Of a DNA stretch of 64,000 bases, positions 1 to 14,459 are shown piece by piece. The translations under genes and the position numbers were made by a program. The DNA comes from Loxodes magnus (taxonomy: Eukaryota; Ciliophora; Karyorelictea; Loxodida; Loxodidae). Under the pieces are notes generated by a model. It saw only the letters and a list, made by a program, of their open reading frames with translations, did no database searches and was not told the DNA's origin. The first letter of the stretch is position 1. Each line of letters opens with the position of its first letter. The stretch spans positions 17,998-81,997 of the forward strand of contig CAMPDV010002079.1 of the NCBI GenBank assembly GCA_946699065.1. Reading direction: 5' to 3'.

Positions 1-3000
1 AGTCATGTATATGCTGTGGCTATATCCAGTGATTCAGAGTTCATCGTATCGTGAATTTATGATTAGACGGTGAGACTATGGGACGTCAAGACAGGTACCT
101 GTAAGACCATGAGTGGTCACACTAGTCATGTATATGCTGTGGCTATATCCAGTGATTCAGAGTTCATCGTATCGGGAAGTTATGATAATACGGTGAGACT
201 ATGGGACGTCAAGACAGGTACCTGTAAGACCATGAGTGGTCACACTAGTTATGTATATGCTGTGGCTATATCCAGTGATTCAGAGTTCATCGTATCGGGA
301 AGTTATGATTAGACGGTGAGACTATGGGACGTCAAGACAGGTACCTGTAAGACCATGAGTGGTCACAAACATTATTTATCTGTTGTGGCTATATCCAGTG
401 ATTCAGAGTTCATCGTATCGGGAAGTTATGATTAGACGGTGAGACTATGGGACGTCAAGACAGGTACCTGTAAGACCATGAGTGGTCACACTAGTCATGT
501 ATATGCTGTGGCTATATCCAGTGATTCAGAGTTCATCGTATCGGGAAGTTATGATAATACGGTGAGACTATGGGACGTCAAGACAGGTACCTGTAAGACC
601 ATGAGTGGTCACACTAGTTATGTATCTGCTGTGGCTATATCCAGTGATTCAGAGTTCATCGTATCGGGAAGTTATGATTAGACGGTGAGACTATGGGACG
701 TCAAGACAGGTACCTGTAAGACCATGAGTGGTCACACTAGTTATGTATGATCTGTGGCTATATCCAGTGATTCAGAGTTCATCGTATCGGAAAGTTATGA
801 TTAGACGGTGAGACTATGGGACGTCAAGACAGGTACCTGTAAGACCATGAGTGGTCACACTAGTCATGTATATGCTGTGGCTATATCCAGTGATTCAGAG
901 TTCATCGTATCGGGAAGTGGAGATTATACGGTGAGACTATGGGACGTCAAGACAGGTACCTGTAAGACCATGAGTGGTCACACTAGTTATGTATGATCTG
1001 TGGCTATATCCAGTGATTCAGAGTTCATCGTATCGGGAAGTTATGATTAGACGGTGAGACTATGGGACGTCAAGACAGGTACCTGTAAGACCATGAGTGG
1101 TCACACTAGTTATGTATATGCTGTGGCTATATCCAGTGATTCAGAGTTCATCGTATCGGGAAGTTATGATAATACGGTGAGACTATGGGACGTCAAGACA
1201 GGTACCTGTAAGACCATGAGTGGTCACACTAGTTCTGTATATGCTGTGGCTATATCCAGTGATTCAGAGTTCATCGTATCGGGAAGTTATGATTAGACGG
1301 TGAGACTATGGGACGTCAAGACAGGTACCTGTAAGACCATGAGTGGTCACCCTAGTTATGTATGATCTGTGGCTATATCCAGTGATTCAGAGTTCATCGT
1401 ATCGGGAAGTTATGATAATACGGTGAGACTATGGGACGTCAAGACAGGTACCTGTAAGATCATGAGTGGTCACACTAGTTATGTATATGCTGTGGCTATA
1501 TCCAGTGATTCAGAGTTCATCGTATCGGGAAGTTATGATTAGACGGTGAGACTATGGGATGTCAAGACAGGTACCTGTAAGACCATGAGTGGTCACACTA
1601 GTCATGTATATGCTGTGGCTATATCCAGTGATTCAGAGTTCATCGTATCGGGAAGTTATGATAATACGGTGAGACTATGGGACGTCAAGACAGGTACCTG
1701 TAAGACCATGAGTGGTCACACTAGTTATGTATATGCTGTGGCTATATCCAGTGATTCAGAGTTCATCGTATCGGGAAGTTATGATTAGACGGTGAGACTA
1801 TGGGACGTCAAGACAGGTACCTGTAAGACCATGAGTGGTCACAAACATTATTTATCTGTTGTGGCTATATCCAGTGATTCAGAGTTCATCGTATCGGGAA
1901 GTTATGATTAGACGGTGAGACTATGGGACGTCAAGACAGGTACCTGTAAGACCATGAGTGGTCACACTAGTTATGTATATGCTGTGGCTATATCCAGTGA
2001 TTCAGAGTTCATCGTATCGGGAAGTGGAGATTATACGGTGAGACTATGGGACGTCAAGACAGGTACCTGTAAGACCATGAGTGGTCACACTAGTTATGTA
2101 TGATCTGTGGCTATATCCAGTGATTCAGAGTTCATCGTATCGGGAAGTTATGATTAGACGGTGAGACTATGGGACGTCAAGACAGGTACCTGTAAGACCA
2201 TGAGTGGTCACACTAGTTATGTATATGCTGTGGCTATATCCAGTGATTCAGAGTTCATCGTATCGGGAAGTGGAGATATTACGGTGAGACTATGGGACGT
2301 CACGACAGGTACCTGTAAGACCATGAGTGGTCACACTAGTTATGTATGATCTGTGGCTATATCCAGTGATTCAGAGTTCATCGTATCGGGAAGTTATGAT
2401 TAGACGGTGAGACTATGGGACGTCAAGACAGGTACCTGTAAGACCATGAGTGGTCACACTAGTCATGTATATGCTGTGGCTATATCCAGTGATTCAGAGT
2501 TCATCGTATCGGGAAGTTATGATAATACGGTGAGACTATGGGACGTCAAGACAGGTACCTGTAAGACCATGAGTGGTCACACTAGTTATGTATCTGCTGT
2601 GGCTATATCCAGTGATTCAGAGTTCATCGTATCGGGAAGTTATGATTAGACGGTGAGACTATGGGACGTCAAGACAGGTACCTGTAAGACCATGAGTGGT
2701 CACACTAGTTATGTATGATCTGTGGCTATATCCAGTGATTCAGAGTTCATCGTATCGGAAAGTTATGATTAGACGGTGAGACTATGGGACGTCAAGACAG
2801 GTACCTGTAAGACCATGAGTGGTCACACTAGTCATGTATATGCTGTGGCTATATCCAGTGATTCAGAGTTCATCGTATCGGGAAGTGGAGATTATACGGT
2901 GAGACTATGGGACGTCAAGACAGGTACCTGTAAGACCATGAGTGGTCACACTAGTTATGTATGATCTGTGGCTATATCCAGTGATTCAGAGTTCATCGTA

Positions 3001-4373
3001 TCGGGAAGTTATGATTAGACGGTGAGACTATGGGACGTCAAGACAGGTACCTGTAAGATCATGAGTGGTCACACTAGTTCTGTATATGCTGTGGCTATAT
3101 CCAGTGATTCAGAGTTCATCGTATCGGGAAGTTATGATTAGACGGTGAGACTATGGGACGTCAAGACAGGTACCTGTAAGACCATGAGTGGTCACCCTAG
3201 TTATGTATGATCTGTGGCTATATCCAGTGATTCAGAGTTCATCGTATCGGGAAGTTATGATAATACGGTGAGACTATGGGACGTCAAGACAGGTACCTGT
3301 AAGATCATGAGTGGTCACACTAGTTATGTATATGCTGTGGCTATATCCAGTGATTCAGAGTTCATCGTATCGGGAAGTTATGATTAGACGGTGAGACTAT
3401 GGGATGTCAAGACAGGTACCTGTAAGACCATGAGTGGTCACACTAGTCATGTATATGCTGTGGCTATATCCAGTGATTCAGAGTTCATCGTATCGTGAAT
3501 TTATGATTAGACGGTGAGACTATGGGACGTCAAGACAGGTACCTGTAAGACCATGAGTGGTCACACTAGTTATGTATGATCTGTGGCTATATCCAGTGAT
3601 TCAGAGTTCATCGTATCGGGAAGTTATGATTAGACGGTGAGACTATGGGACGTCAAGACAGGTACCTGTAAGACCATGAGTGGTCACAAACATTATTTAT
3701 CTGTTGTGGCTATATCCAGTGATTCAGAGTTCATCGTATCGGGAAGTTATGATTAGACGGTGAGACTATGGGACGTCAAGACAGGTACCTGTAAGACCAT
3801 GAGTGGTCACACTAGTTATGTATATGCTGTGGCTATATCCAGTGATTCAGAGTTCATCGTATCGGGAAGTTATGATTAGACGGTGAGACTATGGGACGTC
3901 AAGACAGGTACCTGTAAGACCATGAGTGGTCACAAACATTATTTATCTGTTGTGGCTATATCCAGTGATTCAGAGTTCATCGTATCGGGAAGTTATGATT
4001 AGACGGTGAGACTATGGGACGTCAAGACAGGTACCTGTAAGACCATGAGTGGTCACACTAGTCATGTATATGCTGTGGCTATATCCAGTGATTCAGAGTT
4101 CATCGTATCGGGAAGTTATGATAATACGGTGAGACTATGGGACGTCAAGACAGGTACCTGTAAGACCATGAGTGGTCACACTAGTTATGTATCTGCTGTG
4201 GCTATATCCAGTGATTCAGAGTTCATCGTATCGGGAAGTTATGATAATACGGTGAGACTATGGGACGTCAAGACAGGTACCTGTAAGACCATGAGTGGTC
4301 ACACTAGTTCTGTATATGCTGTGGCTATATCCAGTGATTCAGAGTTCATCGTATCGGGAAGTTATGATTAGAC
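1..4373 (+). pseudogene. WD40 frame block 1, indel-free, stop-studded
   Basis: Codons begin at positions 1, 4, 7 and so on. About 35 units run without an indel, but the frame is cut by TAG after the tight-turn Asp in 23 of the first 36 slots (for example 64, 310, 433, 679, 802). The other states of that slot are AAT (9), TAT (3) and ATT (1). TGA lies in strand a at 748, 994, 1363, 2101, 2347, 2716, 2962, 3208 and 3577, and TGA replaces the first Gly of SGS at 52 and 3496. Under the standard code no protein longer than about three blades is possible. There is no plausible start: every unit carries the same in-frame GTG and ATG. If stops are sense, the block is a continuous WD40 chain. Confidence 0.55.
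4003..4371 (+). other. Representative three-unit stop-free run
   Basis: Three successive units lie between TAG stops at 4000 and 4369, with slot codons AAT, AAT and then TAG. Their strand-a variants are HTSHVYAV, HTSYVSAV and HTSSVYAV, so three different units stand in a row. Other runs of this length end at 9906, 11874, 17408, 31922, 53078, 54800, 57137 and 59474. I found none of four units. These are the only stretches that could be translated as several blades under the standard code. Each starts at a GTG or ATG present in every unit, with no distinct upstream signal, so I do not call them genes. Confidence 0.7.
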
Positions 4374-7165
4374 GTGAGACTATGGGACGTCAAGACAGGT
4401 ACCTGTAAGACCATGAGTGGTCACACTAGTTATGTATATGCTGTGGCTATTATCCAGTGATTCAGAGTTCATCGTATCGGGAAGTTATGATTAGACGGTG
4501 AGACTATGGGACGTCAAGACAGGTACCTGTAAGACCATGAGTGGTCACAAACATTATTTATCTGTTGTGGCTATATCCAGTGATTCAGAGTTCATCGTAT
4601 CGGGAAGTTATGATTAGACGGTGAGGACTATGGGACGTCAAGACAGGTACCTGTAAGACCATGAGTGGTCACACTAGTCATGTATATGCTGTGGCTATAT
4701 CCAGTGATTCAGAGTTCATCGTATCGGGAAGTTATGATAATACGGTGAGACTATGGGACGTCAAGACAGGTACCTGTAAGACCATGAGTGGTCACACTAG
4801 TTATGTATCTGCTGTGGCTATATCCAGTGATTCAGAGTTCATCGTATCGGGAAGTTATGATTAGACGGTGAGACTATGGGACGTCAAGACAGGTACCTGT
4901 AAGACCATGAGTGGTCACACTAGTTATGTATGATCTGTGGCTATATCCAGTGATTCAGAGTTCATCGTATCGGAAAGTTATGATTAGACGGTGAGACTAT
5001 GGGACGTCAAGACAGGTACCTGTAAGACCATGAGTGGTCACACTAGTCATGTATATGCTGTGGCTATATCCAGTGATTCAAGTTCATCGTATCGGGAAGT
5101 GGAGATTATACGGTGAGACTATGGGACGTCAAGACAGGTACCTGTAAGACCATGAGTGGTCACACTAGTTATGTATGATCTGTGGCTATATCCAGTGATT
5201 CAGAGTTCATCGTATCGGGAAGTTATGATTAGACGGTGAGACTATGGGACGTCAAGACAGGTACCTGTAAGACCATGAGTGGTCACACTAGTTATGTATA
5301 TGCTGTGGCTATATCCAGTGATTCAGAGTTCATCGTATCGGGAAGTTATGATATACGGTGAGACTATGGGACGTCAAGACAGGTACCTGTAAGACCATGA
5401 GTGGTCACACTAGTTCTGTATATGCTGTGGCTATATCCAGTGATTCAGAGTTCATCGTATCGGGAAGTTATGATTAGACGGTGAGACTATGGGACGTCAA
5501 GACAGGTACCTGTAAGACCATGAGTGGTCACCCTAGTTATGTATGATCTGTGGCTATATCCAGTGATTCAGAGTTCATCGTATCGGGAAGTTATGATAAT
5601 ACGGTGAGACTATGGGACGTCAAGACAGGTACCTGTAAGATCATGAGTGGTCACACTTAGTTTTGTATATGCTGTGGCTATATCCAGTGATTCAGAGTTC
5701 ATCGTATCGGGAAGTTATGATTAGACGGTGAGACTATGGGTGTCAAGACAGGTACCTGTAAGACCATGAGTGGTCACACTAGTCATGTATATGCTGTGGC
5801 TATATCCAGTGATTCAGAGTTCATCGTATCGGGAAGTTATGATAATACGGTGAGACTATGGGACGTCAAGACAGGTACCTGTAAGACCATGAGTGGTCAC
5901 ACTAGTTATGTATATGCTGTGGCTATATCCAGTGATTCAGAGTTCATCGTATCGGGAAGTTATGATTAGACGGTGAGACTATGGGACGTCAAGACAGGTA
6001 CCTGTAAGACCATGAGTGGTCACAAACATTATTTATCTGTTGTGGCTATATCCAGTGATTCAGAGTTCATCGTATCGGGAAGTTATGATTAGACGGTGAG
6101 ACTATGGGACGTCAAGACAGGTACCTGTAAGACCATGAGTGGTCACACTAGTTATGTATATGCTGTGGCTATATCCAGTGATTCAGAGTTCATCGTATCG
6201 GGAAGTGGAGATTATACGGTGAGACTATGGGACGTCAAGACAGGTACCTGTAAGACCATGAGTGGTCACACTAGTTATGTATGATCTGTGGCTATATCCA
6301 GTGATTCAGAGTTCATCGTATCGGGAAGTTATGATTAGACGGTGAGACTATGGGACGTCAAGACAGGTACCTGTAAGACCATGAGTGGTCACACTAGTTA
6401 TGTATATGCTGTGGCTATATCCAGTGATTCAGAGTTCATCGTATCGGGAAGTGGAGATATTACGGTGAGACTATGGGACGTCACGACAGGTACCTGTAAG
6501 ACCATGAGTGGTCACACTAGTTATGTATGATCTGTGGCTATATCCAGTGATTCAGAGTTCATCGTATCGGGAAGTTATGATTAGACGGTGAGACTATGGG
6601 ACGTCAAGACAGGTACCTGTAAGACCATGAGTGGTCACACTAGTCATGTATATGCTGTGGCTATATCCAGTGATTCAGAGTTCATCGTATCGGGAAGTTA
6701 TGATAATACGGTGAGACTATGGGACGTCAAGACAGGTACCTGTAAGACCATGAGTGGTCACACTAGTTATGTATCTGCTGTGGCTATATCCAGTGATTCA
6801 GAGTTCATCGTATCGGGAAGTTATGATTAGACGGTGAGACTATGGGACGTCAAGACAGGTACCTGTAAGACCATGAGTGGTCACACTAGTTATGTATGAT
6901 CTGTGGCTATATCCAGTGATTCAGAGTTCATCGTATCGGAAAGTTATGATTAGACGGTGAGACTATGGGACGTCAAGACAGGTACCTGTAAGACCATGAG
7001 TGGTCACACTAGTCATGTATATGCTGTGGCTATATCCAGTGATTCAGAGTTCATCGTATCGGGAAGTGGAGATTATACGGTGAGACTATGGGACGTCAAG
7101 ACAGGTACCTGTAAGACCATGAGTGGTCACACTAGTTATGTATGATCTGTGGCTATATCCAGTGA
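4374..7165 (+). pseudogene. WD40 frame block 2, scrambled by eight single-base indels
   Basis: Single-base events break the 123-bp period near 4374 (loss), 4451 (gain), 4625 (gain), 5081 (loss), 5352 (loss), 5657 (gain), 5741 (loss) and 7165 (gain). The running offset goes -1, 0, +1, 0, -1, 0, -1, 0, so the original phase returns at 7165. Seven of these events fall in 1.4 kb, far denser than anywhere else. The unit near 5655 also has a changed sequence around the insertion (Ser-Ser codons disturbed). Real decay and local consensus error are both possible; the clustering favours the latter. Confidence 0.6.
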
Positions 7166-9546
7166 ATTCAGAGTTCATCGTATCGGGAAGTTATGATTAG
7201 ACGGTGAGACTATGGGACGTCAAGACAGGTACCTGTAAGATCATGAGTGGTCACACTAGTTCTGTATATGCTGTGGCTATATCCAGTGATTCAGAGTTCA
7301 TCGTATCGGGAAGTTATGATTAGACGGTGAGACTATGGGACGTCAAGACAGGTACCTGTAAGACCATGAGTGGTCACCCTAGTTATGTATGATCTGTGGC
7401 TATATCCAGTGATTCAGAGTTCATCGTATCGGGAAGTTATGATAATACGGTGAGACTATGGGACGTCAAGACAGGTACCTGTAAGATCATGAGTGGTCAC
7501 ACTAGTTATGTATATGCTGTGGCTATATCCAGTGATTCAGAGTTCATCGTATCGGGAAGTTATGATTAGACGGTGAGACTATGGGATGTCAAGACAGGTA
7601 CCTGTAAGACCATGAGTGGTCACACTAGTCATGTATATGCTGTGGCTATATCCAGTGATTCAGAGTTCATCGTATCGTGAATTTATGATTAGACGGTGAG
7701 ACTATGGGACGTCAAGACAGGTACCTGTAAGACCATGAGTGGTCACACTAGTTATGTATGATCTGTGGCTATATCCAGTGATTCAGAGTTCATCGTATCG
7801 GGAAGTTATGATTAGACGGTGAGACTATGGGACGTCAAGACAGGTACCTGTAAGACCATGAGTGGTCACAAACATTATTTATCTGTTGTGGCTATATCCA
7901 GTGATTCAGAGTTCATCGTATCGGGAAGTTATGATTAGACGGTGAGACTATGGGACGTCAAGACAGGTACCTGTAAGACCATGAGTGGTCACACTAGTCA
8001 TGTATATGCTGTGGCTATATCCAGTGATTCAGAGTTCATCGTATCGGGAAGTTATGATTAGACGGTGAGACTATGGGACGTCAAGACAGGTACCTGTAAG
8101 ACCATGAGTGGTCACAAACATTATTTATCTGTTGTGGCTATATCCAGTGATTCAGAGTTCATCGTATCGGGAAGTTATGATTAGACGGTGAGACTATGGG
8201 ACGTCAAGACAGGTACCTGTAAGACCATGAGTGGTCACACTAGTTATGTATGATCTGTGGCTATATCCAGTGATTCAGAGTTCATCGTATCGGAAAGTTA
8301 TGATTAGACGGTGAGACTATGGGACGTCAAGACAGGTACCTGTAAGACCATGAGTGGTCACACTAGTCATGTATATGCTGTGGCTATATCCAGTGATTCA
8401 GAGTTCATCGTATCGGGAAGTGGAGATTATACGGTGAGACTATGGGACGTCAAGACAGGTACCTGTAAGACCATGAGTGGTCACACTAGTTATGTATGAT
8501 CTGTGGCTATATCCAGTGATTCAGAGTTCATCGTATCGGGAAGTTATGATTAGACGGTGAGACTATGGGACGTCAAGACAGGTACCTGTAAGACCATGAG
8601 TGGTCACACTAGTCATGTATATGCTGTGGCTATATCCAGTGATTCAGAGTTCATCGTATCGGGAAGTTATGATTAGACGGTGAGACTATGGGACGTCAAG
8701 ACAGGTACCTGTAAGACCATGAGTGGTCACCCTAGTTATGTATGATCTGTGGCTATATCCAGTGATTCAGAGTTCATCGTATCGGGAAGTTATGATAATA
8801 CGGTGAGACTATGGGACGTCAAGACAGGTACCTGTAAGATCATGAGTGGTCACACTAGTTATGTATATGCTGTGGCTATATCCAGTGATTCAGAGTTCAT
8901 CGTATCGGGAAGTTATGATTAGACGGTGAGACTATGGGATGTCAAGACAGGTACCTGTAAGACCATGAGTGGTCACACTAGTCATGTATATGCTGTGGCT
9001 ATATCCAGTGATTCAGAGTTCATCGTATCGTGAATTTATGATTAGACGGTGAGACTATGGGACGTCAAGACAGGTACCTGTAAGACCATGAGTGGTCACA
9101 CTAGTTATGTATGATCTGTGGCTATATCCAGTGATTCAGAGTTCATCGTATCGGGAAGTTATGATTAGACGGTGAGACTATGGGACGTCAAGACAGGTAC
9201 CTGTAAGACCATGAGTGGTCACAAACATTATTTATCTGTTGTGGCTATATCCAGTGATTCAGAGTTCATCGTATCGGGAAGTTATGATTAGACGGTGAGA
9301 CTATGGGACGTCAAGACAGGTACCTGTAAGACCATGAGTGGTCACACTAGTTATGTATATGCTGTGGCTATATCCAGTGATTCAGAGTTCATCGTATCGG
9401 GAAGTTATGATTAGACGGTGAGACTATGGGACGTCAAGACAGGTACCTGTAAGACCATGAGTGGTCACAAACATTATTTATCTGTTGTGGCTATATCCAG
9501 TGATTCAGAGTTCATCGTATCGGGAAGTTATGATTAGACGGTGAGA
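6840..9546 (+). repeat. 11-unit tandem duplication
   Basis: Two copies of about 1,353 bp lie side by side, roughly 6840-8193 and 8194-9546. Shared order includes Ser-Glu-Ser, GDYT, GHP, KIMSGH and the Gly-to-TGA unit (7678 and 9031, exactly 1,353 apart). The first copy has one extra base near 7165. The join follows a KHYL unit. One unit differs between copies (HTSS with KIM in the first, HTSH with KTM in the second). Confidence 0.75.
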
Positions 9547-12500
9547 CTATGGGACGTCAAGACAGGTACCTGTAAGACCATGAGTGGTCACACTAGTCAT
9601 GTATATGCTGTGGCTATATCCAGTGATTCAGAGTTCATCGTATCGGGAAGTTATGATAATACGGTGAGACTATGGGACGTCAAGACAGGTACCTGTAAGA
9701 CCATGAGTGGTCACACTAGTTATGTATCTGCTGTGGCTATATCCAGTGATTCAGAGTTCATCGTATCGGGAAGTTATGATAATACGGTGAGACTATGGGA
9801 CGTCAAGACAGGTACCTGTAAGACCATGAGTGGTCACACTAGTTCTGTATATGCTGTGGCTATATCCAGTGATTCAGAGTTCATCGTATCGGGAAGTTAT
9901 GATTAGACGGTGAGACTATGGGACGTCAAGACAGGTACCTGTAAGACCATGAGTGGTCACACTAGTTATGTATATGCTGTGGCTATATCCAGTGATTCAG
10001 AGTTCATCGTATCGGGAAGTTATGATTAGACGGTGAGACTATGGGACGTCAAGACAGGTACCTGTAAGACCATGAGTGGTCACAAACATTATTTATCTGT
10101 TGTGGCTATATCCAGTGATTCAGAGTTCATCGTATCGGGAAGTTATGATTAGACGGTGAGACTATGGGACGTCAAGACAGGTACCTGTAAGACCATGAGT
10201 GGTCACACTAGTCATGTATATGCTGTGGCTATATCCAGTGATTCAGAGTTCATCGTATCGGGAAGTTATGATAATACGGTGAGACTATGGGACGTCAAGA
10301 CAGGTACCTGTAAGACCATGAGTGGTCACACTAGTTATGTATCTGCTGTGGCTATATCCAGTGATTCAGAGTTCATCGTATCGGGAAGTTATGATTAGAC
10401 GGTGAGACTATGGGACGTCAAGACAGGTACCTGTAAGACCATGAGTGGTCACACTAGTTATGTATGATCTGTGGCTATATCCAGTGATTCAGAGTTCATC
10501 GTATCGGAAAGTTATGATTAGACGGTGAGACTATGGGACGTCAAGACAGGTACCTGTAAGACCATGAGTGGTCACACTAGTCATGTATATGCTGTGGCTA
10601 TATCCAGTGATTCAGAGTTCATCGTATCGGGAAGTGGAGATTATACGGTGAGACTATGGGACGTCAAGACAGGTACCTGTAAGACCATGAGTGGTCACAC
10701 TAGTTATGTATGATCTGTGGCTATATCCAGTGATTCAGAGTTCATCGTATCGGGAAGTTATGATTAGACGGTGAGACTATGGGACGTCAAGACAGGTACC
10801 TGTAAGACCATGAGTGGTCACACTAGTTATGTATATGCTGTGGCTATATCCAGTGATTCAGAGTTCATCGTATCGGGAAGTTATGATAATACGGTGAGAC
10901 TATGGGACGTCAAGACAGGTACCTGTAAGACCATGAGTGGTCACACTAGTTCTGTATATGCTGTGGCTATATCCAGTGATTCAGAGTTCATCGTATCGGG
11001 AAGTTATGATTAGACGGTGAGACTATGGGACGTCAAGACAGGTACCTGTAAGACCATGAGTGGTCACCCTAGTTATGTATGATCTGTGGCTATATCCAGT
11101 GATTCAGAGTTCATCGTATCGGGAAGTTATGATAATACGGTGAGACTATGGGACGTCAAGACAGGTACCTGTAAGATCATGAGTGGTCACACTAGTTATG
11201 TATATGCTGTGGCTATATCCAGTGATTCAGAGTTCATCGTATCGGGAAGTTATGATTAGACGGTGAGACTATGGGATGTCAAGACAGGTACCTGTAAGAC
11301 CATGAGTGGTCACACTAGTCATGTATATGCTGTGGCTATATCCAGTGATTCAGAGTTCATCGTATCGGGAAGTTATGATAATACGGTGAGACTATGGGAC
11401 GTCAAGACAGGTACCTGTAAGACCATGAGTGGTCACACTAGTTATGTATATGCTGTGGCTATATCCAGTGATTCAGAGTTCATCGTATCGGGAAGTTATG
11501 ATTAGACGGTGAGACTATGGGACGTCAAGACAGGTACCTGTAAGACCATGAGTGGTCACAAACATTATTTATCTGTTGTGGCTATATCCAGTGATTCAGA
11601 GTTCATCGTATCGGGAAGTTATGATAATACGGTGAGACTATGGGACGTCAAGACAGGTACCTGTAAGACCATGAGTGGTCACACTAGTTATGTATCTGCT
11701 GTGGCTATATCCAGTGATTCAGAGTTCATCGTATCGGGAAGTTATGATAATACGGTGAGACTATGGGACGTCAAGACAGGTACCTGTAAGACCATGAGTG
11801 GTCACACTAGTTCTGTATATGCTGTGGCTATATCCAGTGATTCAGAGTTCATCGTATCGGGAAGTTATGATTAGACGGTGAGACTATGGGACGTCAAGAC
11901 AGGTACCTGTAAGACCATGAGTGGTCACACTAGTTATGTATATGCTGTGGCTATATCCAGTGATTCAGAGTTCATCGTATCGGGAAGTTATGATTAGACG
12001 GTGAGACTATGGGACGTCAAGACAGGTACCTGTAAGACCATGAGTGGTCACAAACATTATTTATCTGTTGTGGCTATATCCAGTGATTCAGAGTTCATCG
12101 TATCGGGAAGTTATGATTAGACGGTGAGACTATGGGACGTCAAGACAGGTACCTGTAAGACCATGAGTGGTCACACTAGTCATGTATATGCTGTGGCTAT
12201 ATCCAGTGATTCAGAGTTCATCGTATCGGGAAGTTATGATAATACGGTGAGACTATGGGACGTCAAGACAGGTACCTGTAAGACCATGAGTGGTCACACT
12301 AGTTATGTATCTGCTGTGGCTATATCCAGTGATTCAGAGTTCATCGTATCGGGAAGTTATGATTAGACGGTGAGACTATGGGACGTCAAGACAGGTACCT
12401 GTAAGACCATGAGTGGTCACACTAGTTATGTATGATCTGTGGCTATATCCAGTGATTCAGAGTTCATCGTATCGGAAAGTTATGATTAGACGGTGAGGAC

Positions 12501-13703
12501 TATGGACGTCAAGACAGGTACCTGTAAGACCATGAGTGGTCACACTAGTCATGTATATGCTGTGGCTATATCCAGTGATTCAGAGTTCATCGTATCGGGA
12601 AGTGGAGATTATACGGTGAGACTATGGGACGTCAAGACAGGTACCTGTAAGACCATGAGTGGTCACACTAGTTATGTATGATCTGTGGCTATATCCAGTG
12701 ATTCAGAGTTCATCGTATCGGGAAGTTATGATTAGACGGTGAGACTATGGGACGTCAAGACAGGTACCTGTAAGACCATGAGTGGTCACACTAGTTATGT
12801 ATATGCTGTGGCTATATCCAGTGATTCAGAGTTCATCGTATCGGGAAGTTATGATAATACGGTGAGACTATGGGACGTCAAGACAGGTACCTGTAAGACC
12901 ATGAGTGGTCACACTAGTTCTGTATATGCTGTGGCTATATCCAGTGATTCAGAGTTCATCGTATCGGGAAGTTATGATTAGACGGTGAGACTATGGGACG
13001 TCAAGACAGGTACCTGTAAGACCATGAGTGGTCACCCTAGTTATGTATGATCTGTGGCTATATCCAGTGATTCAGAGTTCATCGTATCGGGAAGTTATGA
13101 TAATACGGTGAGACTATGGGACGTCAAGACAGGTACCTGTAAGATCATGAGTGGTCACACTAGTTATGTATATGCTGTGGCTATATCCAGTGATTCAGAG
13201 TTCATCGTATCGGGAAGTTATGATTAGACGGTGAGACTATGGGATGTCAAGACAGGTACCTGTAAGACCATGAGTGGTCACACTAGTCATGTATATGCTG
13301 TGGCTATATCCAGTGATTCAGAGTTCATCGTATCGGGAAGTTATGATAATACGGTGAGACTATGGGACGTCAAGACAGGTACCTGTAAGACCATGAGTGG
13401 TCACACTAGTTATGTATATGCTGTGGCTATATCCAGTGATTCAGAGTTCATCGTATCGGGAAGTTATGATTAGACGGTGAGACTATGGGACGTCAAGACA
13501 GGTACCTGTAAGACCATGAGTGGTCACAAACATTATTTATCTGTTGTGGCTATATCCAGTGATTCAGAGTTCATCGTATCGGGAAGTTATGATTAGACGG
13601 TGAGACTATGGGACGTCAAGACAGGTACCTGTAAGACCATGAGTGGTCACACTAGTTATGTATATGCTGTGGCTATATCCAGTGATTCAGAGTTCATCGT
13701 ATC
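7166..13703 (+). pseudogene. WD40 frame block 3, original phase, compensating indel pair at 12.5 kb
   Basis: The phase is that of block 1. The only disturbance is a gain at 12498 paired with a loss at 12504, which changes the strand-c residues R-L-W to R-T-M in one unit (so the WD Trp is lost) and restores frame within six bases. The block holds the 11-unit and 16-unit tandem duplications described separately. TAG and TGA occupy the usual two slots. Three-unit stop-free runs end at 9906 and 11874. Confidence 0.55.
9541..13476 (+). repeat. 16-unit tandem duplication
   Basis: Anchors at 9541, 10156, 10525, 10771 and 11263 recur at 11509, 12124, 12493, 12739 and 13231, each exactly 1,968 bp later. 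The copies differ at the first unit (HTSH in copy 1, KHYL in copy 2), which places the crossover inside that unit, after the KHYL motif and before the next AAT slot. The second copy carries the compensating indel pair at 12498/12504 that the first lacks. Confidence 0.85.
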
Positions 13704-14459
13704 GGAAGTGGAGATTATACGGTGAGACTATGGGACGTCAAGACAGGTACCTGTAAGACCATGAGTGGTCACACTAGTTATGTATGATCTGTGGCTATAT
13801 CCAGTGATTCAGAGTTCATCGTATCGGGAAGTTATGATTAGACGGTGAGACTATGGGACGTCAAGACAGGTACCTGTAAGACCATGAGTGGTCACACTAG
13901 TTCTGTATATGCTGTGGCTATATCCAGTGATTCAGAGTTCATCGTATCGGGAAGTGGAGATATTACGGTGAGACTATGGGACGTCACGACAGGTACCTGT
14001 AAGACCATGAGTGGTCACACTAGTTATGTATGATCTGTGGCTATATCCAGTGATTCAGAGTTCATCGTATCGGGAAGTTATGATTAGACGGTGAGACTAT
14101 GGGACGTCAAGACAGGTACCTGTAAGACCATGAGTGGTCACACTAGTCATGTATATGCTGTGGCTATATCCAGTGATTCAGAGTTCATCGTATCGGGAAG
14201 TTATGATAATACGGTGAGACTATGGGACGTCAAGACAGGTACCTGTAAGACCATGAGTGGTCACACTAGTTATGTATCTGCTGTGGCTATATCCAGTGAT
14301 TCAGAGTTCATCGTATCGGGAAGTTATGATTAGACGGTGAGACTATGGGACGTCAAGACAGGTACCTGTAAGACCATGAGTGGTCACACTAGTTATGTAT
14401 GATCTGTGGCTATATCCAGTGATTCAGAGTTCATCGTATCGGAAAGTTATGATTAGACG

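Noticed and set aside
4374..5741. Programmed frameshifting signals
   Set aside because: The one-base indels fall at different places in the unit with no shared slippery motif and occur in one cluster; local consensus error or decay is simpler.
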